Source: Candidatus Kapaibacterium sp. (GTDB lineage Bacteria; Bacteroidota; Ignavibacteria; Kapaibacteriales; HRBIN21). From it: a DNA stretch of 9,729 bases. Both the position numbers and the translations under genes were made by a program. The DNA is taken from contig JANWXA010000064.1 of assembly GCA_025055465.1 (NCBI GenBank), forward strand, positions 1-9,729, read 5' to 3'. This document shows, piece after piece, positions 1 to 5,232 of the stretch. The notes beneath the pieces are model-generated. The model was not told where the DNA came from. It did no database searches and saw only the letters and a program-made list of their open reading frames with translations. Numbering within the stretch: position 1 is the stretch's first letter; the number at the start of each line of letters is the position of its first letter.

Positions 1-690
1 GAGGAACGACTTCGCTGTATCCGCAGCTTTTGCAGCCATTTGGGTACAGAATATCCAGAAGCAGTCTTACGCCGGGCACTTCAGGCTACATGGCGTTACT
101 ACTATGTGCTCTGGCGCGGACAACAACGGACGCCAACTTCGAAGGAATTAACGGCCTTTCTCTTCCGCTATCTTGGTATATCCGTTGAGCCGGCACACAT
201 ATACCAGTTAGCGCAGAAGCTGGAGGAGAACGTTCTGGAATACCCGCCACCATTACTCCCTTTTGTTCGCGAAACCCTCCAGGGGTTGGCAGAACGTTAC
301 CGTTTGGGTCTGATCTCCGACACGGCCTTTTCTCCAGGATGGGTTCTGCGGGAGCTACTTCGCCGCTATGATCTGGCGGACTTTTTTACTGCATATAGTT
401 TCAGTGACGAAACCGGTGTTGCCAAACCTCATCCTCGCGCCTATGCAGCAGCGTTGGAAGGACTTGGAGTAGTGCCGGCAGAGGCGCTTCATATCGGGGA
501 TTTAGAGGCAACGGACGTCCGTGGGGCAAAGCAGCTCGGCATGCATGCGATTCTCTTTCTTGGGGATCCCGACAGCGAGTTTCCGCCACCACCGCATACG
601 GTGGCAGATGCCGTTGCCTACCATTGGCAGGAGATACCCTCTCTTATTGGACGGCTTGCTGGTAACAGTCGTGAAGACTCTCCTTCTTGA
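1..690 (+). CDS. HAD-superfamily hydrolase (phosphatase), 5' partial
   Basis: The frame is open from the first base of the window, so the gene starts upstream and 229 C-terminal residues are visible. What remains fits the phosphatase-like HAD family (subfamily I). Motif II is LGLISDT with its Ser at about visible residue 106. The motif III lysine is in GVAKPHPRAY at about 142. Motif IV is HIGDLEATDVRGAK at about 164-177, whose acidic residues bind Mg2+. The nucleophile motif DxDxT is not visible and should lie in the missing N-terminus, with the helical cap covering about visible residues 10-85. Such enzymes are soluble and hydrolyse phosphate esters such as phosphoglycolate or nucleotides; the substrate cannot be told here. 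A TTG at 40 is an in-frame start, but using it would leave no catalytic Asp, so I treat the gene as truncated by the window edge. It overlaps the next gene by 20 bases, which suggests translational coupling. Confidence 0.88.
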   Translation, partial: EERLRCIRSFCSHLGTEYPEAVLRRALQATWRYYYVLWRGQQRTPTSKELTAFLFRYLGISVEPAHIYQLAQKLEENVLEYPPPLLPFVRETLQGLAERYRLGLISDTAFSPGWVLRELLRRYDLADFFTAYSFSDETGVAKPHPRAYAAALEGLGVVPAEALHIGDLEATDVRGAKQLGMHAILFLGDPDSEFPPPPHTVADAVAYHWQEIPSLIGRLAGNSREDSPS

Positions 691-1657
691 CCCCCGCTGT
701 AATCCATCCGCTCTCGAGCAGGCAGCCCAGCTTCTGCGGGCGGGGGACCTGGTCGCATTCCCAACGGAGACGGTGTACGGCTTGGGGGCACGGGTCTTCT
801 GCGAGACCGCTGTTGCCCGTATTTTTACTGTCAAAGGCCGTCCATTGGACAATCCTCTTATCGTTCATATCGCAGCCTTGGAAGAGGTACGCTGCCTTGC
901 TGCGGACGTCCCCGATACCTTCTGGATGCTTGCCGAGCGATTTTTTCCAGGACCTCTGACCGTGGTTCTACGCCGCCACGCGAGGGTTCCTGCAGTTGTT
1001 TCTGCAGGGTTAGATACTATTGCTCTCCGTATGCCCCGACATCCCTATGCACTGGAGCTCATTCGCCTGACGGGGGAGCCCATTGCCGCGCCTTCAGCGA
1101 ACCGTTCTGGTCGGCCCAGCCCAACAACCGCAGAGCACGTTCTCCAGGATTTACAGGGGAAGATCGCTGCCGTTGTGGACGGAGGACCCTGCGAGGTTGG
1201 CTTAGAATCCACGGTACTTCATCTGCTAACGGATCCACCGATGATTCTGCGCCCCGGTGTGGTCACTGCTGAGGAGCTTAGCGCTGTGCTGGGGAGCCCT
1301 GTGGGCTACTGGCACTCACAGGAGACAGGACCAGTTCCCTCACCTGGAGTGAAGTATCGGCACTACGCCCCGCAGGCAGCGGTAGTCTTGGTAGCTTCTT
1401 GGGAAGCAGTCCGGCAATGGATGGCGAACCATACGGAGGCAAATCCTGTTGTATTGGCTCCACGGCCTTCTCAGGAGCACATTCCGGTGGTTTTTCGCCC
1501 ACTGGATGTAGCTACACTGTACGCGGAGTTTCGCCGAGCTGACGCTGAAGGGCGAAGCCACATCTTAGTGCTCTGCACCCCCGCTGTCCAGGCAAACCCG
1601 GCTCTCTGGGATCGGCTCCGAAAAGCGGCCGCATCCCAATTGGAAGAGGCTCCTTGA
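671..1657 (+). CDS. sua5: Threonylcarbamoyl-AMP synthase, Sua5 type
   Basis: This enzyme makes L-threonylcarbamoyl-adenylate from threonine, bicarbonate and ATP, the first step of the t6A37 modification of ANN-decoding tRNAs; the TsaD complex then transfers the group. The YrdC-like domain spans about residues 12-200, with PTETVYGLG (31-39), KGR (55-57), SANRSG (142-147) and LESTVL (178-183). The linker SPGVKYRHYAP (224-234) is diagnostic of Sua5 and leads into the smaller C-terminal Sua5 domain, which ends in WDRLRKAA. I chose GTG at 671 (328 aa) because homology begins almost at once and family members are about 330-350 aa. The frame is open much further upstream, but that part lies inside the HAD gene and resembles nothing. 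TTG at 656 is a less likely start. No strong ribosome site is visible, in keeping with coupling to the overlapping upstream gene. Essential in many bacteria. Confidence 0.94.
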   Translation: MKTLLLDPRCNPSALEQAAQLLRAGDLVAFPTETVYGLGARVFCETAVARIFTVKGRPLDNPLIVHIAALEEVRCLAADVPDTFWMLAERFFPGPLTVVLRRHARVPAVVSAGLDTIALRMPRHPYALELIRLTGEPIAAPSANRSGRPSPTTAEHVLQDLQGKIAAVVDGGPCEVGLESTVLHLLTDPPMILRPGVVTAEELSAVLGSPVGYWHSQETGPVPSPGVKYRHYAPQAAVVLVASWEAVRQWMANHTEANPVVLAPRPSQEHIPVVFRPLDVATLYAEFRRADAEGRSHILVLCTPAVQANPALWDRLRKAAASQLEEAP

Positions 1658-1913
1658 CCTCGTGTTTCCTTCAATATGGCTGGCAGGTATGCACCGGTTG
1701 TGAAGTTTGCGGACAGGAAGCTCTCGTGGCATTGCTTTCAGCGAAGATTGAAGACTCAGGATGCAATTGTGAGGTGATAGTTGGTACGAGATTCTCTTTG
1801 CAGGGAGGGCACAGGGGCAGCACTTAGCCACTCGGGCGGTTGAGAGGGGAGCTGCAAAACCTCACTGTGGTCTATTCGGGCACGAGAATTCATTTGCGGA
1901 TCACGAGGGCAGG

Positions 1914-1923
1914 TGTTCGAACA
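1914..1923. repeat. Perfect palindrome TGTTCGAACA
   Basis: A ten-base perfect palindrome about 250 bases upstream of the response regulator start and about 180 bases upstream of its probable promoter. With one G-T pair it extends to GGTGTTCGAACATC. It could be a dimeric regulator site, but such a short palindrome can also arise by chance. It does not match the direct-repeat architecture usual for LytTR regulators. Confidence 0.25.
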
Positions 1924-1953
1924 TCAGGACCACCATCGCGGAGGAGTGTATAC

Positions 1954-1968
1954 GCTGATAGCATCAGC
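1954..1968. repeat. Inverted repeat GCTGAT-AGC-ATCAGC
   Basis: Two perfect six-base arms separated by three bases. No run of T follows, so it is not an obvious intrinsic terminator. It may be an operator half-site pair or a small RNA hairpin in the 3' trailer of the sua5 transcript. The sequence alone does not decide between these. Confidence 0.3.
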
Positions 1969-2044
1969 AGAATGAACATCGTTGTCTTCGGGCTACACTG
2001 TTGCAAGCATGTCACACTATGCGTAGGTCTGGCAAGCGTTAGAG

Positions 2045-2070
2045 CGGGAACCTGCGATGGAGGAATCCCG
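2045..2070. repeat. Interrupted inverted repeat CGGGA..TCCCG
   Basis: The arms CGGGA (2045-2049) and TCCCG (2066-2070) pair, with an inner CCT/AGG pairing (2051-2053 with 2061-2063) around a seven-base loop. It lies about 35 bases upstream of the candidate -33 box. No T tract follows. Possible regulatory site or transcript hairpin; low certainty. Confidence 0.22.
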
Positions 2071-2103
2071 TATATGAGGGTACGTCTGCGGTGTTGGGCA
2101 GAG

Positions 2104-2134
2104 CTTGAGGTGTCAATGGGATTCGGTATCTTTG
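2104..2134 (+). promoter_or_regulatory. Bacteroidota-type promoter (-33 CTTG, -7 TATCTTTG)
   Basis: TATCTTTG at 2127-2134 matches the Bacteroidota -7 consensus TAnnTTTG exactly. CTTG at 2104-2107 is three bases of four to the -33 consensus TTTG, with a 19-base spacer, which is in the known range. Transcription would start near 2140, leaving about 30 untranslated bases before the GTG start of the response regulator, with a Shine-Dalgarno sequence inside them. The match is seen directly; use as a promoter is inference and depends on the organism using this sigma-factor type. Confidence 0.5.
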
Positions 2135-2154
2135 CATTACAGGTTAGACGGCGT

Positions 2155-2161
2155 AGGGGAG
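2155..2161 (+). promoter_or_regulatory. Ribosome binding site AGGGGAG for the response regulator
   Basis: AGGGGAG lies eight bases upstream of the GTG at 2170. It supports that GTG over the in-frame ATG at 2116, which would add 18 residues before the receiver domain. The ATG has its own weaker GAGG site nearby, but its start lies upstream of the predicted transcription start. Confidence 0.5.
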
Positions 2162-2169
2162 CAGCCCCG

Positions 2170-2916
2170 GTGTTACGGGCGGTGCTGGTGGATGACGAGC
2201 CGATAGCGGTCGAAACGCTGAGGCTCTTAGTGGAACAGTACTGCAGTGATATTGTGGGGGTTGAGGGGGTAGCTTTTTCAGCGCGGGAAGCACGCCAACT
2301 GGTGGCGCGCGTACAACCCGATATAGTGTTTTTGGACGTGGAAATGCCAGGCGAAAGCGGATTCGACTTCCTCCGCTCAATGCCACAGCGACGTTTTGCC
2401 GTCATTTTCGTTACAGCTTACGACCATTATGCCATTCAGGCTCTCCGGATGAGCGCAGTAGACTACCTGCTCAAGCCGGTCAATGCCAAGGAGCTGCGGG
2501 AAGCGGTAGAGCGAGTGTGGGAGCAGCGCCACTCACAGATGGAGAGGATAGGGGCGCTTTTCAGCAACCTCGGACATCTTTCCCCGAAGCGGCTTGTCCT
2601 CCCATTGCTAAGAGGGTATCGCATCGTTGGCGTAGATGAGGTGCTCTACTGCAGGAGTGAGCGGAGTTACACTCATGTGGTAACGACAACCGAACGCCTA
2701 TTGACAACGCGTCTTCTGGGTGAGTGGGAAGAGATGCTGGCTGCGCGAGGGTTCGTGCGCGTCCACCGTGCATTCTTGGTCAATGTGCAGCACATCCGGG
2801 CTATCCGGGGTAGCGAGCCGGAAGGCGGAGGTGTTGCTGTTTTGACAACAGGTGAAGAACTGCCGATTGCACGCCGCCGGTTTGCTCAAGTGCTAAGGCT
2901 GCTGCAACAAGTGTAG
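2170..2916 (+). CDS. LytTR-family response regulator
   Basis: A 248-residue two-domain transcription factor of the AlgR/AgrA/LytR type. The receiver domain covers about residues 1-120, with acidic pocket residues D8 and D9 (LVDDEP), phospho-acceptor D56 in FLDVEMPG, T82 in FVTAYD, and K102 in LLKPVN. A short linker leads to a LytTR DNA-binding domain, about 140-242, recognisable from VDEVLYCRSERSYTHV, the conserved FVRVHRAFLVN and the closing LPIARRR. Phosphorylation by the adjacent kinase would favour DNA binding. GTG at 2170 was chosen because the receiver fold begins immediately and both a good ribosome site and a promoter lie just upstream. The gap to the kinase gene is five bases, so the two form a cognate pair. 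Its targets are not known; LytTR proteins usually bind paired nine-base direct repeats, none of which I could assign clearly here. Confidence 0.93.
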   Translation: MLRAVLVDDEPIAVETLRLLVEQYCSDIVGVEGVAFSAREARQLVARVQPDIVFLDVEMPGESGFDFLRSMPQRRFAVIFVTAYDHYAIQALRMSAVDYLLKPVNAKELREAVERVWEQRHSQMERIGALFSNLGHLSPKRLVLPLLRGYRIVGVDEVLYCRSERSYTHVVTTTERLLTTRLLGEWEEMLAARGFVRVHRAFLVNVQHIRAIRGSEPEGGGVAVLTTGEELPIARRRFAQVLRLLQQV

Positions 2917-2921
2917 AGATA

Positions 2922-4724
2922 ATGCAGGAGGTGCATCTCCCTAATACGGCTGAGTTGGAACAGTGCCTGGCTCATCTATCGGCACAGGAGGCGGTGGACT
3001 ACTTGAACCAGATGGCGGAAATAGCTTCACAGAAGTTTCCGCAAAGGACTTCAGAGCTTGCCCGGCAGGCTTACGAGCGCGCGCTTCGAAGCGGCTACCA
3101 GGCGGGGTTAGCGGAGGCATGTCGATTGCTGGGGGTTGGGGCGCTCTTTGCTGGACGCTATGCAGAAGCCCGTACATGGTTTGAGCAAGCCCTCACTCTC
3201 TTTGACGTGCTTGGACAGCGGGAGAAAGTACTGCACACTGTAGTCAACCGGGCGCTGGCCTATTCCGCTATTGGTGATTACGCTGAGGCACTGGAACAAT
3301 TGCAGCAGGCTTTGGATAGCGGTGTTAGTGAGTTTCCTGCGCTCTACCTTAAAGCACTGCAAAATTTGGGAATCGTCTTAGCAGAGTTGGGACAGTATGA
3401 GCGTGCACTGCGTACATTTGAGGAGGTCATTGCTCAGGCTACCCAGCAGGGATCGGAGTTAACGCTAGCACGGGCTTACAACAACGCGGCTCTGCTCCTG
3501 GCCGCGCGCGGCGAATATACCCGGGCGCTGGAATACCAGCAGAGGAGCACCGCTCTCAAAGAACAGCAGGGCGATACGTATGGTTTGGCAGTTGCATGCG
3601 GAACGCTGGGGTATCTCTATACTCAGATGGGTCAATGGTCTGAAGCAGAGAGGGCCTATCAACAATCTCTGGCACTACGTTCTAAAGTAGGCGATAACCG
3701 CGGTAGGGGATACGTGTTGGCAAATCTGGGTCAGCTTTATCGTCTGCAGGGGATGCTGAGTGCTGCCGAGGAGGCTTTGGCGGAGGCGGCCCGGATTGCT
3801 GAAGAACTGAGCGAACATGCACTTCAGTTAGAAATTGCCCGCGAGTCGGTGCACCTCTATCAGCAGCGAGGTGATGTGGAGGGCACGGTTTACTTTTTGC
3901 AACGCTGTTTGTTTCTTTCAGAGCAGTTGTTGGGAGAACGTGTCCAACAGGCGCTGGCGCGCACGGAGATACGGTATGAGACGGAACGACAGCGCCGCGA
4001 GCAAGAACAGCTTCGCCGTCTGCTTGTGGAGTGGCAGTATCGTGCGCTACAGGCCCAGATGAATCCGCATTTTCTCTTCAATGCTCTCAACGCCCTCCAG
4101 TATTGCATCATTCGTAACGATGTGGAGGCAGCACAACGCTTTATTTCGCGGTTTACAGAGCTTATGCGTAGGATCCTACGAAATTCTCAGCGTGGGCTTG
4201 TCTCACTACGTGAAGAGTTGGAGACCGTAGAGTTGTACCTTCAAATTGAGCATATCCGGTTTTGTCAAGCTTTCTCGTACCTGGTAGAGGTAAGTCCAGA
4301 GGTTGACCTCGACGAAATCTGGATTCCATCGCTGCTGCTTCAGCCATTAGTGGAAAACGCGCTCAAACATGGGCTGGGTCCGCGTGGTGGGCGAGGGAAG
4401 GTTTACATCCGTGTGGTGGAACAGCAGGACCATGTGCTCTGCTGCGTTGAGGATGACGGCGTAGGGCGTAGAGCCGATAAGAGCCAGGAAATGGCGCATA
4501 CAGGCTCTGGGCTCCTGCTAACGGAGGAACGGTTACGCCTCTTGAGCCAGCATTTAGGAGAAAATTTTGGAATACGGATTGTAGACCTGGTGCATCCCGA
4601 TGGTTCACCGGCGGGGACCCGGGTCGAACTCTCCTTACCGCTGTGCATAGACTATCTGCGTGCTGGAGAGCTACTATTGGCGGGTTTGGCGCCAAATTCA
4701 ATAAAGCCCGTATTTTCGCCGTAG
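2922..4724 (+). CDS. Cytoplasmic TPR-containing LytS-type sensor histidine kinase
   Basis: A 600-residue kinase. Residues about 23-338 form seven or more tetratricopeptide repeats with a clear 40-residue spacing, for example AGRYAEARTWFEQAL, IGDYAEALEQLQQAL, LGQYERALRTFEEVI, RGEYTRALEYQQRST and MGQWSEAERAYQQSL. A charged coiled-coil linker follows (about 339-375). The His_kinase domain (PF06580 type) has phospho-acceptor H383 in QMNPHFLFN. The ATPase part has the N box ENALKHG (N479), a G1 box DDGVG (511-515) and a G2-like HTGSGLL (526-532). There is no signal peptide and no hydrophobic segment, so the protein should be soluble, with the TPR array taking the role of sensor or protein-docking domain. 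Its partner is the LytTR regulator five bases upstream. Many Bacteroidota relatives carry a membrane segment between the TPRs and the kinase; it is absent here. The signal is unknown. Confidence 0.92.
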   Translation: MQEVHLPNTAELEQCLAHLSAQEAVDYLNQMAEIASQKFPQRTSELARQAYERALRSGYQAGLAEACRLLGVGALFAGRYAEARTWFEQALTLFDVLGQREKVLHTVVNRALAYSAIGDYAEALEQLQQALDSGVSEFPALYLKALQNLGIVLAELGQYERALRTFEEVIAQATQQGSELTLARAYNNAALLLAARGEYTRALEYQQRSTALKEQQGDTYGLAVACGTLGYLYTQMGQWSEAERAYQQSLALRSKVGDNRGRGYVLANLGQLYRLQGMLSAAEEALAEAARIAEELSEHALQLEIARESVHLYQQRGDVEGTVYFLQRCLFLSEQLLGERVQQALARTEIRYETERQRREQEQLRRLLVEWQYRALQAQMNPHFLFNALNALQYCIIRNDVEAAQRFISRFTELMRRILRNSQRGLVSLREELETVELYLQIEHIRFCQAFSYLVEVSPEVDLDEIWIPSLLLQPLVENALKHGLGPRGGRGKVYIRVVEQQDHVLCCVEDDGVGRRADKSQEMAHTGSGLLLTEERLRLLSQHLGENFGIRIVDLVHPDGSPAGTRVELSLPLCIDYLRAGELLLAGLAPNSIKPVFSP

Positions 4725-4747
4725 TGCTGCAGCCTTTTAGATAAGGG

Positions 4748-5230
4748 ATGCGGGACGGGCTTCTGAGTGGGGGTCTACTGCTGGCAAGCGTGCTGAGCGG
4801 CTGTTCGGGGGGGTTGGATCCAACGGTACTGCCCACGGAAGCAATTATTCGAGGAACGGTGAGGTTCCAGGGGACATGGCCGCCAGTTGATAGCTTGCGC
4901 GACTTGCGTGTTGTGGCCTTTCAGCACTACCCACCAAGAAACGTTTTCAATGAGGTCATCTCGGGGAGGGCGATCTTCTCTGAACGCCTGCCGTTCCGGG
5001 TTGAGCTCGTCCAGTATCAGCTTGTGGTTGCTCAGCCCCCGGTTGTCTTCCGTTACATTGTAGTGGCACAACAGTACGGACCGGACCTTTTTCAACATTG
5101 GCGTGTTGTTGGTGTCTACGCTCGCAACGCAACGCAGCCGGATAGCCTATGGGTGGAGCCGGGGGGGATCTACCCGAGCGTGGACATTACCGTAGATTTC
5201 GACTACCTGCCACCACAGCCGTTCGAATAA
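4748..5230 (+). CDS. Small predicted lipoprotein of unknown family
   Basis: A 160-residue protein with a short lipoprotein signal: a hydrophobic stretch, then the lipobox VLSGC, giving lipidation at C19. The mature part looks rich in beta strand. It opens with AIIRGTVRFQGTWPP, which resembles the start of a transthyretin-like or carboxypeptidase-regulatory-like beta sandwich, but I cannot name a family. It most likely sits in the outer membrane. The ATG directly follows an in-frame TAA, so the start cannot be further upstream; the only Shine-Dalgarno-like bases (AAGGG) touch the ATG, so initiation is probably weak or coupled to the kinase gene 23 bases upstream. Its stop is two bases from the ATG of the TonB receptor, which suggests a receptor accessory role (inference). 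Two runs of seven G lie inside the gene. Confidence 0.78.
   Translation: MRDGLLSGGLLLASVLSGCSGGLDPTVLPTEAIIRGTVRFQGTWPPVDSLRDLRVVAFQHYPPRNVFNEVISGRAIFSERLPFRVELVQYQLVVAQPPVVFRYIVVAQQYGPDLFQHWRVVGVYARNATQPDSLWVEPGGIYPSVDITVDFDYLPPQPFE
4807..4813 (+). repeat. G7 homopolymer just after the lipobox Cys
   Basis: Seven consecutive G span the codons for S20, G21 and G22, immediately after the lipidated Cys codon. Gain or loss of one base would terminate or garble the mature lipoprotein. It may be a slippage site or only a consequence of GGG codon use; it is also a place where sequencing errors are common. Confidence 0.4.
5161..5167 (+). repeat. Second G7 homopolymer in the lipoprotein gene
   Basis: Seven consecutive G cover the end of the P138 codon and the G139-G140 codons, near the 3' end of the gene. 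A shift here would alter the last 20 or so residues and could change the spacing or overlap with the TonB receptor start 66 bases on. Confidence 0.4.
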
Positions 5231-5232
5231 GC

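Larger units (their letters stand above)
1658..2169. other. 512-base intergenic region with inverted repeats and a promoter
   Basis: No convincing gene lies in this gap. The frame of the downstream response regulator stays open back to a TTG at 1840, but the extra residues are Cys/Arg-rich with no recognisable domain, and a promoter-like element lies inside them. Minus-strand frames here are Ser/Arg-rich and are shadows of neighbouring genes. I saw no tRNA cloverleaf, SRP RNA, tmRNA or RNase P hallmark, and no intrinsic terminator with a T tract. What the gap does hold is a perfect 10-base palindrome (1914-1923), a 6-bp hairpin (1954-1968), an interrupted hairpin (2045-2070), a promoter-like pair of boxes (2104-2134) and a Shine-Dalgarno sequence (2155-2161). 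It separates the HAD/sua5 unit from the two-component operon. Confidence 0.6.

Noticed and set aside
521..670. N-terminal extension of the Sua5 frame into the HAD gene
   Set aside because: This part is read out of frame across conserved HAD motif IV and has no Sua5 homology; the YrdC domain starts just after 671.
1885..1935. tRNA-like 3' end (TTCGAA followed by ACCACCA)
   Set aside because: No matching acceptor strand, D arm or anticodon arm could be placed upstream, and the T stem does not pair properly.
1840..2169. N-terminal extension of the response regulator back to TTG at 1840 (or ATG at 2116)
   Set aside because: The extra residues match no domain, receiver domains normally begin directly with the VLVDDEP strand, and a good promoter and ribosome site lie inside the extension next to GTG 2170.
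1890..2405. Minus-strand reading frame of 171 codons
   Set aside because: Ser/Arg-rich composition, no domain, and antisense to the clearly real receiver domain; a shadow frame.
4685..4718. Internal promoter for the lipoprotein gene (TTTG ... TATTTTCG) at the end of the kinase gene
   Set aside because: The -7 box has one mismatch in its conserved bases and the spacer is 22 bases, longer than usual; too weak to list as a feature.
5149..5232. Upstream start for the TonB receptor overlapping the lipoprotein gene
   Set aside because: It would place 28 polar residues ahead of a clear signal peptide that begins at ATG 5233.
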